In this document: positions 1 to 7,442 of the stretch, piece after piece | How positions within the stretch are numbered: the first letter of the stretch is position 1 | Layout: the number at the start of each line of letters is the position of its first letter | Origin: Betaproteobacteria bacterium HGW-Betaproteobacteria-4 | Lineage (GTDB): Bacteria > Pseudomonadota > Gammaproteobacteria > Burkholderiales > Rhodocyclaceae | Direction of reading: 5' to 3' | Assembly (NCBI GenBank): GCA_002840785.1 | Contig: PHCH01000015.1 | Span: 49,725-113,724 of the forward strand | Length of the DNA stretch: 64,000 nucleotides | Notes under the pieces: generated by a model | The model's database searches: none | What the model was told of the DNA's origin: nothing | What the model saw: the letters and a program-made list of their open reading frames with translations, nothing else | Position numbers and translations under genes: made by a program

Positions 1-175
1 CGGCCAGGACGTTCAGGATGGTCGTCTTGCCGCAGCCGGAGTGGCCGATGATGCAGACGAACTCGCCGCGCTCGATCCCGAAGTGAATGTTGTCGAAAAC
101 CGGCGGGTTCGGCTTGCCATCGGCAGCCGGATAAACCTTTTGCAGACCTTCAACACTGAGGAAATGCTGGGTCAT
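1..175 (-). CDS. NrtD/CmpD-type ABC transporter ATPase, N-terminal part
   Basis: This is the first 58 codons of an ABC ATPase that runs off the left edge of the window. It reads MTQHFLSVEGLQ at the start and reaches the Walker A motif GHSGCGKTT. It follows the permease gene by five bases and is the last visible gene of the nrtA-nrtB-nrtD order, so it should energise import of the nitrate/bicarbonate/cyanate-type substrate bound by the NrtA-like protein. Family and operon position are clear; the substrate is not. Confidence 0.85.
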   Translation of the reverse strand, partial: MTQHFLSVEGLQKVYPAADGKPNPPVFDNIHFGIERGEFVCIIGHSGCGKTTILNVLA

Positions 176-180
176 CTTGA

Positions 181-1023
181 TTACTCCCGGTAGGTGACCA
201 GCTTTTGCAGCGAGCCGAAGAGTTGGTCGAGAACCATGCCGACCAGCCCGATCATGGCGACGGCAAAGATCACGTTGGGCAGGGCGAGGTTGTTCCACTC
301 GTTCCAGACGAAGTAGCCGACCCCCGTGCCGCCGACCAGCATTTCGGCGGCGACGATGACCAGCCAGGCGATGCCCATCGAGATGCGCATGCCGGTCAGG
401 ATGGTCGGCGCGGCGGCCGGCAGGATGACCTGGAAAGCCTTGCGCAGCGGCTTGACCTCCAGCGTCCGGGCGACGTTGATCCAGTCGCGACGCACGGCGG
501 CGACGCCGAAGGCCGTGTTGATCAGCATCGGCCACAGCGAGCAGATGAAGATCACGAAGATGCCGGAGACGTCCGAGTCCTTGAGGCTGTACAGGGCGAG
601 CGGCATCCAGGCCAGCGGTGAGATCGGCTTGAGGATCTGGATGAATGGGTTGAGCGCCTGGAAGAGCAGCGGCGACATGCCGATGGCGAAGCCCAGCGGA
701 ATGGCGACGATCACCGCCAGGAAGAAGCCGAGACCGACCCGCCACAGCGAATGAGCCAACTGGATACCGATTCCCTTGTCGTTCGGCCCCTTGTCGTAGA
801 ACGGATCCGACAGGTAGGTGACGAAAGCGGCACCGACTTCGCTAGGCGGCGGAAAGCCGCCGGTCTTGCCGGCGCCCTTGCCCATCATTGCCGCGTATTC
901 GGCATCGGCCGCGCTCACTGCCGGAGCTTCCTTGTGATACGTGGCCAGCGACCACGTACCGATGAAGATCAGGAAGATCAGCAGCGAGAGCAGTCCCGCC
1001 TTGAGCCCTAACTTGCTAAACAT
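181..1023 (-). CDS. NrtB/CmpB-type ABC transporter permease
   Basis: Inner-membrane permease of 280 residues in the nitrate/sulfonate/bicarbonate (BPD_transp_1) family. An N-terminal membrane segment is followed by a periplasmic stretch and the usual five to six transmembrane helices. The coupling loop with its conserved Ala-Gly region lies around VARTLEVKPLRKAFQVILPA. The start MFSKLGLK is chosen because GAGGAGCG lies just upstream; the longer open frame has no such site. It sits ten bases after nrtA and directly before the ATPase, so the three genes form one transporter. NrtB and CmpB relatives differ mainly in substrate, which cannot be read here. Confidence 0.88.
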   Translation of the reverse strand: MFSKLGLKAGLLSLLIFLIFIGTWSLATYHKEAPAVSAADAEYAAMMGKGAGKTGGFPPPSEVGAAFVTYLSDPFYDKGPNDKGIGIQLAHSLWRVGLGFFLAVIVAIPLGFAIGMSPLLFQALNPFIQILKPISPLAWMPLALYSLKDSDVSGIFVIFICSLWPMLINTAFGVAAVRRDWINVARTLEVKPLRKAFQVILPAAAPTILTGMRISMGIAWLVIVAAEMLVGGTGVGYFVWNEWNNLALPNVIFAVAMIGLVGMVLDQLFGSLQKLVTYRE

Positions 1024-1033
1024 GGCGCGCTCC

Positions 1034-2380
1034 TCAGGCCTTCTTGATGGCGAAACTGTTGCTGTAGGCATCGACCTTGGCCGGGTCGAATTCCTTGCCC
1101 ATGACCATGAACTTCTTGCTGTTCTCCTTGGGCGGGGTCATGCCCAGGCTGGCCATCTGCTTGCGGGCATCGGTCAGCAGGTACACCTTTTCGGCGATAT
1201 CCTTGTAGCGCACGTCGCCCTTGATGTAGCCCCAGCGCTTCATCTGCGAGAGGATCCAGTAGGCCATGGAGTACCACGGGAAGGGGTCGTAATCGACGCG
1301 TTCCGGAACGTTCCTGACGTTGCCCAGACCATCGGCGAACTTGCCGGTCAGCACCTGTTCGATAACGGCCTTCGGCTGGTTCAGGTAATTGGCCGGAGCC
1401 AGCACCTCGGCCATGATCGGCCGGTTCTTCGGGTCGCGGGCCATGGCTGCGGACTTCAGGATGGCGCGATAGAGCGCGGCGAAACTGTTCGGGTTTTGCT
1501 TGATGAACTCGCTCGGAATGGCGAAAGAGCAGCACGGGTGACCGTCCCAGATTTCGCGCGAAAGGATATGGATGAAGCCGAGGTCGTCATAGACGGCACG
1601 CTGGTTGATCGGATCTGGGCCAAGGAAGCCATCGATGTTGCCGGCGCGCAAATTGGCGACCATTTCGGGCGGCGGCATAACGCGCAACTGGACATCGGTA
1701 TCCGGGTTGATGCCGTTCTCTGCGAGGTAGTAGCGCAACAGGAAGTTGTGCATCGAGAACTCGAACGGAATGCCGAATTTGAAGCCCTTCCAGTTCTTCG
1801 GATCACGGTTGTTCTTGTGCTTGTTGGCCATCACGATGGCCTGGCCATTGATGTTCTGGATGGTCATCACGTTGGTCGGCGCTGCGTTCGAGCCTACACC
1901 CATCGAAATGGCCAGCGGCATCGGTGCCAGCATATGGGATGCGTCAAATTCCTTGTTGATGACCTTGTCGCGGATCAGCGCCCAGCCGGCCGTTTTCATC
2001 AGCGTGACGTTGAGCCCTTCCTTTTTGTAGAAACCCAGCGGGTCGGCCATGATCAGCGGGCTGGCGCAGGTGATGGGGACGAAGCCGATCTTCAGATCCT
2101 TCTTTTCCAGGCTGCCTTTCTCCTGGGCCATCGCTTCCAGAGCGCCGAACGGGATCAGCGATGAAATTGCCGCCCAGGCGGCCGAAGCGCCTACCGTGCC
2201 GAGAAAACGGCGACGTTCAACATCCTGCGGAAAGAGCGCGCGCATCACGGTCGACTGGATGACGCGCTGGTTCAGGGCATCGACTTCGGCCAGTTCATGT
2301 TCGGCCTGCGAGCCATGCTGGCCGCAGCTACAGCCACGATGCAGTGTGCTGTCGGGATCGAAAGGGTTATTCAGTGACAT
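1034..2380 (-). CDS. NrtA/CmpA-family periplasmic substrate-binding protein with Tat signal
   Basis: Solute-binding protein of 448 residues, the usual size for NrtA/CmpA (nitrate, bicarbonate or cyanate binding). The twin-arginine motif RRRFLG lies unusually far in (near residue 57), followed by a hydrophobic stretch and an Ala-x-Ala type cleavage region. The mature part shows the family pattern: LKIGFVPITCASPLIMADPLGFYKKEGLNV near the start, and WDGHPCCSFA further on. Before the Tat motif is a cysteine/histidine-rich piece, HRGCSCGQHGSQAEHE. AAGGAG precedes the ATG. The gene stands 169 bases after the rubredoxin gene and leads nrtB-nrtD. The ligand is not determined by sequence alone. Confidence 0.85.
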   Translation of the reverse strand: MSLNNPFDPDSTLHRGCSCGQHGSQAEHELAEVDALNQRVIQSTVMRALFPQDVERRRFLGTVGASAAWAAISSLIPFGALEAMAQEKGSLEKKDLKIGFVPITCASPLIMADPLGFYKKEGLNVTLMKTAGWALIRDKVINKEFDASHMLAPMPLAISMGVGSNAAPTNVMTIQNINGQAIVMANKHKNNRDPKNWKGFKFGIPFEFSMHNFLLRYYLAENGINPDTDVQLRVMPPPEMVANLRAGNIDGFLGPDPINQRAVYDDLGFIHILSREIWDGHPCCSFAIPSEFIKQNPNSFAALYRAILKSAAMARDPKNRPIMAEVLAPANYLNQPKAVIEQVLTGKFADGLGNVRNVPERVDYDPFPWYSMAYWILSQMKRWGYIKGDVRYKDIAEKVYLLTDARKQMASLGMTPPKENSKKFMVMGKEFDPAKVDAYSNSFAIKKA

Positions 2381-2549
2381 GGCGAACTCCTTGGGGTTTT
2401 AAGATTTCACTATTGCAATGCAGCAATCGTTCCTGCCTGGCGAGCGTGCTGCGTTTGACGACGGGTTCTCTGTGTTTTCCTGCTTGTGGCTTTTTCAGCG
2501 CTATTTTTTTGGCACCAATGCACAAACCTGGTGCGGGCGATTCACCGTT

Positions 2550-2732
2550 TTAGAACTCGACCACCTCGAAATCAGCCTTGGTCACCCCGCACTCGGGGCA
2601 ATACCAGTCGTCGGGAATGTCGGCAAAGGCGGTACCGGGGGCGATGCCGTGCTCGGGATCGCCGGCGACTTCGTCGTAAATCCAGTTGCAGACCTTGCAG
2701 ATCCACTGTGTAGTTTGGGCAACTTCAGACAT
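2550..2732 (-). CDS. Rubredoxin
   Basis: A 60-residue Fe(SCys)4 electron-transfer protein with both rubredoxin knuckles: CKVCNWIYDE near residue 12 and CPECGVTKADFE near residue 44. It is cytoplasmic, one domain, and of normal length. It follows the acyl-CoA-dehydrogenase-like gene by 32 bases in the same direction. This suggests it passes electrons to or from that flavoprotein (inference). A GAGAGAAAAG purine stretch serves as ribosome binding site. Confidence 0.93.
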   Translation of the reverse strand: MSEVAQTTQWICKVCNWIYDEVAGDPEHGIAPGTAFADIPDDWYCPECGVTKADFEVVEF

Positions 2733-2764
2733 GTCTTTTCTCTCGTAAAGGATGGCGGTTGGAT

Positions 2765-3958
2765 TCAGGCCGTGCAGGACAAACCGTCCTCGATACGGGC
2801 GATCTCGCGCCGCAGGTGCTTGGTGGCCGGGGTCACGATGGCGACGAAATAGGCTTCGCGCAGACGGCGTTGGGCGGCATTTCGCACGAGGTAACCTTTG
2901 GCCCCCTGATGCAGCATGGCGGCGTGGGCGGCACGGACCGACAACTCGCCACCGGCCAGGCGAAGCTTGAGGATGTCCAGGGTGCGGTCGGCACCCGTGC
3001 CGTGCTGCACCTCATCGGCCAGGGCGTAGGTTGCAGCCCGGCCTTCCTCGAGGGCGGATTCGATGTCCTCGAACTGGTCGTCGAGATATTGATTGACGTG
3101 GGCCAGCGTCCGGTTCGATTGCGCCATCAATTTGCCGCAGGCATCGATCAGGCCGAGGCCCATGCCCATCTGGGAGAGGATCATGCCCGGCTTGATGCGC
3201 TTGACGTAGGCGGCAGACTCGTCCGGCCGGGCGAGCACCATGTTGTCCGGAATGAAGACCTCCTTGAACTGGCAGGCCAGCGTGCGCGTCCCGTCGAGGC
3301 CGATGAAGTGGGCGCAATCGACCAGCTTGAAGCCGGCCTGCTGGCAATCGACGAGGATGAAGACCAGGCCGTCGTTGCTGCCGTCCTCGTTGCGCACCGG
3401 GCAACCGGTGGTGAAATAGTGATCCGGGCCGAGGTTGGAAACCCAGGGCAAAACCCCGTTGACGATGTATCCGCCCTCGACGCGCTTGGCCGAAAGGCGG
3501 TATTCCTCGATGTTGTCGCAGGACTTGATGGTGTTGGAGAGACCGGTGCCGACCAGCAACTCGCCGGCGGCAATGCGCGGCAGGAATTCCTTTTTCACCC
3601 AGGCGTTGTCCGAAAGCTGGATGTAGCGGGCACAGGCAGTCTGGCACCAGACCAGGAAGCCGCTCGACATGCATTCCTTGGAGACTTCCTCCATGACCTG
3701 GACGACGTGCTTCAAGCCCAGATCGTTGCCGCCGAACTCGGCACCGACCGCGCCGCGAAAGCCGCCAGCCCGGCCCAGCGCCCGGAGAAATTCTTCCGGA
3801 TATTCGGCCTTCAGATCGATGTCGAGGACCTTCGGTTTCAACTGGGCGGCGATGACCTCGCGGACAGCGGCGAGGCTTTCCTCGGCGGCGCACAGCGAGA
3901 GGGAGTAGTCGCGGATCAGTTGATCGGCTACCGGAACGGCAAGAGCGGAAGAGGGCAT
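2765..3958 (-). CDS. Acyl-CoA-dehydrogenase-superfamily flavoprotein, probably not a standard acyl-CoA dehydrogenase
   Basis: Protein of 397 residues with the acyl-CoA dehydrogenase fold: helical N-domain, middle beta-domain (CARYIQLSDNAWVKKEFLPRI, then GTGLSNTIKSCDN where the family has G-x-T-E-x-x-x-GSD), and C-terminal helical domain. At the C-terminal site where MCAD-type enzymes read GY-T-R-E-Y and carry the catalytic Glu, this protein reads GYLVRNAA. The usual base is therefore absent there. The family also includes flavin monooxygenases (DszC/SfnC type) and nitroalkane oxidases. Context (rubredoxin, ABC importer, sigma-54 activator) suggests a nutrient-scavenging redox reaction. The start MPSSALAVP follows CAGGAGATATTC; the longer frame starts inside the promoter region. 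Confidence 0.8.
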   Translation of the reverse strand: MPSSALAVPVADQLIRDYSLSLCAAEESLAAVREVIAAQLKPKVLDIDLKAEYPEEFLRALGRAGGFRGAVGAEFGGNDLGLKHVVQVMEEVSKECMSSGFLVWCQTACARYIQLSDNAWVKKEFLPRIAAGELLVGTGLSNTIKSCDNIEEYRLSAKRVEGGYIVNGVLPWVSNLGPDHYFTTGCPVRNEDGSNDGLVFILVDCQQAGFKLVDCAHFIGLDGTRTLACQFKEVFIPDNMVLARPDESAAYVKRIKPGMILSQMGMGLGLIDACGKLMAQSNRTLAHVNQYLDDQFEDIESALEEGRAATYALADEVQHGTGADRTLDILKLRLAGGELSVRAAHAAMLHQGAKGYLVRNAAQRRLREAYFVAIVTPATKHLRREIARIEDGLSCTA

Positions 3959-4010
3959 GAATATCTCCTGGTCAGATGGGCTGAGCCCACAGGGTTTGGC
4001 TTGTCTCTTC

Positions 4011-4030
4011 CATCGCAAGCCGCATGCCAG
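4011..4030 (-). promoter_or_regulatory. Sigma-54 (-24/-12) promoter for the flavoprotein-rubredoxin-nrt operon
   Basis: On the minus strand the sequence CTGGCATGCGGCTTGCGA matches the RpoN consensus TGGCAYR-N4-TTGCW, with exactly ten bases between the GG (4028-4027) and the GC (4016-4015). It lies about 55 bases before the flavoprotein start codon. An enhancer-binding activator is encoded immediately upstream and a cluster of palindromes lies behind the promoter, as expected for RpoN control. Confidence 0.8.
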
Positions 4031-4051
4031 GCAATATTTTTAAATCAAATC

Positions 4052-4115
4052 AACAACTTGTTTCAAATTCAAAATTTGTGTACAAATCAATTTGTACACA
4101 AATTGTTTACAAATT
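4052..4115. promoter_or_regulatory. Cluster of palindromic activator sites (upstream activating sequence)
   Basis: AT-rich stretch with three copies of the pattern TTGT-N2-ACAA at 4076-4085, 4092-4101 and 4103-4112, and a related TTG-N3-CAA at 4058-4066. The first two form a perfect 15-bp inverted repeat (4073-4087 and 4090-4104) with a 2-bp centre. They lie 50-110 bp upstream of the presumed transcription start of the flavoprotein operon, where enhancer sites for a sigma-54 activator normally lie. The last site overlaps the 3' end of the activator gene. That the neighbouring activator binds here is inference. Confidence 0.75.
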
Positions 4116-5747
4116 GGCTGATTTTTTGGCCGGCACCGCAATGCCGAGAATCTCGATCCGGTAATTCAGCTGACGCAAGGTCAGGTTGAGCGCCCTGGCC
4201 GTTCTCGATTTGTTACCGCCGTGCTGGACGAGCGCGGCCTGAATCTGCTCCCGATCATCGGCAGCAATAGCCTGATGGCCGCGCACGACGGGGCGGGAAC
4301 TCTCCGCCACGGGCAACTCCTGGCGACTCGCCACGGGCGCCGGCAAGGCTTCGATGGGCTGGCCCTGGGCTTCTGTCACCAGCGCGTAGTCGACCGTCGC
4401 TTCATCAATTTCGTCGCCGCGCGAGAGCAGGATGATGCGCTCGAGGACGTTGTACAACTGCCGGATATTGCCCGGCCAGGGATAGGAAACCAGGCCGCTG
4501 AGCCCCTGCGGCATGATCAAAATGTTGCGCTGATGGCGCTGATTGAGCTGCGAAACGAAATGGCGAACGAGCAACTTGATGTCGCCCGGCCGCTCGCGCA
4601 GGGCGGGCAGGCGGATCGGGATGACGTTGAGGCGGTAATAGAGATCAAGCCGGAAGCGCCCAGCGCGCACCAGCGCCATCATGTCCTGATGCGTAGCGGC
4701 GACGATACGCACATCGACGACGATTTCACCGCGCCCGCCCAGGCGTTCGATGACGTGTTCCTGCAAAACGCGCAGCAGCTTGACCTGGACCGGCAGGGGA
4801 AGATCGCCGATTTCATCGAGAAAAAGCGTGCCGCCGTTGGCTTGCTCGAAACGCCCGATGCGTTGCTGAGTGGCGCCGGTGAAGGCGCCCTTTTCATGGC
4901 CGAACAACTCGGCTTCGAACAGGGTTTCCGGAATGGCCGCGCAATTGACCTTGACGAAAGGCTTGTCGCGGCGCGGGCTCTGCAGGTGCAGGGCGCGGGC
5001 GAACAACTCCTTGCCGGTACCCGATTCGCCGAGCAGCAGGACCGTCGCTTCGGTGCCGGCTACCTGCTCGAGCTGGTCGAGCGCGGAAATCAGCTGCGGC
5101 GCCTCGCCGATGATGCCCCAGTTCGATTTGCTCAGGGTTTTCTGCTGCAAGGCGCTGCGCAGAGAGCGGTTTTCTTCCTTCAAGGACGCCGTGCGTTTCT
5201 CGATCAATTGATTGATCTTGAAAATCTGCCCCATCAGTTCGGCCACCGTGTTCAGGATCTGCAAGTCCGCCCCCAGCGAGCGCTGCCGGGAACGCAGGCG
5301 ATGGACTCCGAGGACGCCGGCCACCGCCCGGTCCACCATGATCGGCAAGGCGATGAAGGAAACCGTGCCTTCCGGCAAGGCGCTCCGGTCAACTGCCCGG
5401 GCCAGGTAGGCCGGCTCGTTGTCGATGTCCTGCACGATCAGGACTTCGCCGGATTGCATGACGCGCCCGGTGATCCCCTCCCCCATCCGGTATCTGCCCC
5501 GCTCCATTTGACGCTGGGTCAGGCCATAGGCGACGCGAATGGCCAGCTCTCCCGTTTGCCCATCAGGCAAAACCACCCGGCCGCGATTCAGGCCGAGCAG
5601 TTCGGACAGAAGGTGCAGCATTTCTCGAATCGCCTTGTCCGGCTCCAGGCCGCGACTCAGCAAGCGGATGCTTTCGCGAATCAGGAGCTGCTCGTGCTCG
5701 ACCAGTTCTTCCTTGATTGCGCTGGGATGGATGTAACGAGTTTTCAT
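4107..5747 (-). CDS. Sigma-54-dependent transcriptional activator (NifA-like: GAF-AAA+-Fis HTH)
   Basis: Regulator of 546 residues. The N-terminal GAF-type sensor covers about residues 20-170. The AAA+ domain has Walker A GESGTGKE, the sigma-54 contact loop GAFTGA, Walker [11 protein letters not shown] and the arginine-finger region. A C-terminal Fis-type helix-turn-helix follows ([21 protein letters not shown]). It resembles NifA/AnfA in architecture but is not beside nitrogenase genes. Its target is most likely the adjacent promoter at 4011-4030. The start [10 protein letters not shown] (5745-5747) is the first ATG in the conserved part; a longer frame to 5813 is possible. The signal sensed by the GAF domain is unknown. 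Confidence 0.85.
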   Translation of the reverse strand: MKTRYIHPSAIKEELVEHEQLLIRESIRLLSRGLEPDKAIREMLHLLSELLGLNRGRVVLPDGQTGELAIRVAYGLTQRQMERGRYRMGEGITGRVMQSGEVLIVQDIDNEPAYLARAVDRSALPEGTVSFIALPIMVDRAVAGVLGVHRLRSRQRSLGADLQILNTVAELMGQIFKINQLIEKRTASLKEENRSLRSALQQKTLSKSNWGIIGEAPQLISALDQLEQVAGTEATVLLLGESGTGKELFARALHLQSPRRDKPFVKVNCAAIPETLFEAELFGHEKGAFTGATQQRIGRFEQANGGTLFLDEIGDLPLPVQVKLLRVLQEHVIERLGGRGEIVVDVRIVAATHQDMMALVRAGRFRLDLYYRLNVIPIRLPALRERPGDIKLLVRHFVSQLNQRHQRNILIMPQGLSGLVSYPWPGNIRQLYNVLERIILLSRGDEIDEATVDYALVTEAQGQPIEALPAPVASRQELPVAESSRPVVRGHQAIAADDREQIQAALVQHGGNKSRTARALNLTLRQLNYRIEILGIAVPAKKSANL

Positions 5748-5864
5748 GGCGTCTTGAAATTTGCTGGGATTGCGAAGGACCCGGGGCATGACTCGAAGCA
5801 GCTTGTGTGCCAAATGGCGCTTCGGCGGCCCCGAGCGGCAAAAATCGGGAAACTTTCTCCTCGT

Positions 5865-5891
5865 TTAGCACTCTTAGGCAGCGAGTGCTAA
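5865..5891. promoter_or_regulatory. CIRCE element (HrcA operator) upstream of rpoH
   Basis: Perfect match to the CIRCE consensus TTAGCACTC-N9-GAGTGCTAA, 33 bases upstream of the rpoH start codon. A TAATAT -10-like hexamer (5889-5894) overlaps the right arm, so bound HrcA would block RNA polymerase. This predicts that rpoH is repressed by HrcA, coupling the two heat-shock circuits. Confidence 0.93.
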
Positions 5892-5924
5892 TATATGGAT
5901 GTAAATGAAGGAGGACATTACGCT

Positions 5925-6785
5925 ATGACCCACGCCCTGGCGCTTCCCATCCCGTCTGCCGTTGGTAACATCGACGCCTATATCCAGGCGGCGAACCGTT
6001 ATCCGATGTTGGCCGAGGCCGAGGAAATCAGGCTGGCCGAGCGTTTCCACAACGAAGGCGATGTGGAAGCGGCGCGTCAGCTCGTGCTTTCGCATCTTCG
6101 TCTCGTCATCTCCATCGCCCGTGGCTATCTCGGCTACGGCCTGCCGCATGCCGACCTCATCCAGGAAGGCAATATCGGCCTCATGAAGGCCGTCAAGCGC
6201 TTCGACCCGACGCGCGGCGTGCGTCTGGTGTCGTTTGCCATGCACTGGATCAAGGCCGAGATTCACGAGTACATCCTCAAGAACTGGCGTCTGGTCAAAG
6301 TGGCGACGACCAAGGCCCAGCGCAAGCTGTTCTTCAACCTGCGCAGCCTGAAGAGCGATTACGAAGGCATCGACACGCTGACCGGCACGCAGGCGGCTGA
6401 AGTCGCGGCGCGCCTCGGCGTCAAGCAGGACGAAGTGGTCGAGATGGAAACCCGCCTGTCGGGCCGCGACATCGCGCTCGAAGGCAATCCGGACGACGGC
6501 GACGAGGCTTTCGCGCCCATCGATTATCTGGCCGACTCGCGTTACGAGCCGACCCGCGTGCTGGAAAACAAGGCAGTCGCCCGCCTGCAGGATGAGGGGC
6601 TGCACGAAGCCTTGGCTACGCTCGATCCGCGCAGCCGTCGTATCGTCGAGGCCCGCTGGTTGCCGGAAGGCGAAGCCGCCACGCTGCACGATCTGGCCGC
6701 CGAGTTCGATGTTTCGGCCGAGCGGATTCGCCAGATCGAGGTCAAGGCGCTGCAGAAGATGCGCGGCGTGCTGGCCGAGGCCTGA
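5925..6785 (+). CDS. rpoH: RNA polymerase heat-shock sigma factor (sigma-32)
   Basis: Sigma-70-family factor of 286 residues. Region 1.2 includes NIDAYIQAANRYPMLAEAEE. Region 2 has the RpoH-type core contact HLRLVISIARGYLGYGLPHADLIQEGNIGLMKAV and SFAMHWIKAEIHEYILKNWR. The RpoH box is visible in TTKAQRKLFFNLRSLK. Region 4.2 is AAEFDVSAERIRQIEVKALQKM. It directs heat-shock transcription. The start is set by GAAGGAGG at 5909-5916. It is divergent from the sigma-54 activator and preceded by a CIRCE operator. Confidence 0.97.
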   Translation: MTHALALPIPSAVGNIDAYIQAANRYPMLAEAEEIRLAERFHNEGDVEAARQLVLSHLRLVISIARGYLGYGLPHADLIQEGNIGLMKAVKRFDPTRGVRLVSFAMHWIKAEIHEYILKNWRLVKVATTKAQRKLFFNLRSLKSDYEGIDTLTGTQAAEVAARLGVKQDEVVEMETRLSGRDIALEGNPDDGDEAFAPIDYLADSRYEPTRVLENKAVARLQDEGLHEALATLDPRSRRIVEARWLPEGEAATLHDLAAEFDVSAERIRQIEVKALQKMRGVLAEA

Positions 6786-6801
6786 AAGACGGCTCGGCGC
6801 A

Positions 6802-6840
6802 TTTCATTTTTGGCCATTTTTCCCGGTTGACCGTAGCAAT
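6802..6840 (+). repeat. Dispersed ~38-bp repeat, copy 1 (intergenic)
   Basis: Clear copy of the family: T-rich block with TTTTTGGCC, then the full core GGTTGACCGTAGCAA. It lies just after the rpoH stop codon and before the shared rpoH/napB terminator. Confidence 0.9.
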
Positions 6841-6874
6841 CCGCTACGCCGCCGGGAATACCGGCCAGACAGCA

Positions 6875-6900
6875 ACAAAGGGAGCCGCGGCTCCCTTTGT
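6875..6900. terminator. Bidirectional terminator between rpoH and napB
   Basis: A perfect 26-bp palindrome (arms ACAAAGGGAGCC / GGCTCCCTTTGT with a 2-bp centre) between the convergent genes rpoH and napB. On the plus strand it is followed by CGTTTT. It probably ends both transcripts. Confidence 0.85.
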
Positions 6901-6917
6901 CGTTTTCCCCGCGTCAA

Positions 6918-7412
6918 TCAGTTCTTTTTCTTGCTCGCCTTGGCGCTCTTCCCGGCCACCAGGTCGCCCTTGAAATCGTTGTCGACGAGTGGCGGTGCAT
7001 CGACCTGCTGGACGTGGCACTGGGTGCAGTTGTGGCGCGCCGCCGAGGCGTGCTCGAGCAGCTTGCCGTCACGGTCGCGGAAATGGCTGTCGCCGACCTT
7101 CGGGGCTTTCTTTTTCTGGTAGTTGTCGACGCCGTGGCAGCTCAGGCACTGGTTTTCTTCCAGCGTGATCTCGTCGAAATTCTCGACTGCATGCGGAATG
7201 ACCGGCGGTTGATCGCGGAAAGTGCGAGCCACCTTTTCCTGTCCACCCGGCTTGCCGCCAAGGAATTTCTTGGCTTCCGGGGCCGGGTCCGGCGCCGCGA
7301 CATCGGCGCCACGCAGGGCTTTGGGCACCTCGCCAGCCATGCCCGGAGCGGCCAGCGCCCAGCAGGCCAGCGCGGCCAGAACGGCAAACGTCGTCTTCAG
7401 TGAATTTTTCAT
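6918..7412 (-). CDS. napB: Periplasmic nitrate reductase, diheme cytochrome c subunit
   Basis: Protein of 164 residues with an N-terminal Sec signal peptide (to about residue 26) and two heme-binding motifs, CLSCH and CTQCH. Conserved NapB pieces are ARTFRDQPPVIPH and FDEITLEENQCLSCHG. It passes electrons to NapA in the periplasm. Last gene of napDAGHB, reading toward the terminator shared with rpoH. A lysine-rich tail (SAKASKKKN) ends the protein. It appears intact. Confidence 0.95.
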   Translation of the reverse strand: MKNSLKTTFAVLAALACWALAAPGMAGEVPKALRGADVAAPDPAPEAKKFLGGKPGGQEKVARTFRDQPPVIPHAVENFDEITLEENQCLSCHGVDNYQKKKAPKVGDSHFRDRDGKLLEHASAARHNCTQCHVQQVDAPPLVDNDFKGDLVAGKSAKASKKKN

Positions 7413-7442
7413 GATGGGCGCTCCTCCTCTAAAACGGGCTGA

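Noticed and set aside
941..2164. Long open frames opposite nrtA, napA, spoT, snf2 and others (up to 800 codons)
   Set aside because: They are shadows in GC-rich DNA. They lack family motifs and ribosome sites and lie opposite clearly conserved genes.
2400..2460. Second sigma-54 promoter directly upstream of nrtA
   Set aside because: A GG-N10-GC spacing can be found (AGGAACGATTGCTGC), but the flanking consensus bases are poor. The upstream promoter is sufficient.
2500..2550. GCACCA/TGGTGC dyad between rubredoxin and nrtA as a terminator
   Set aside because: Only 6 bp of stem, and the T-run is on the wrong side for the minus-strand transcript.
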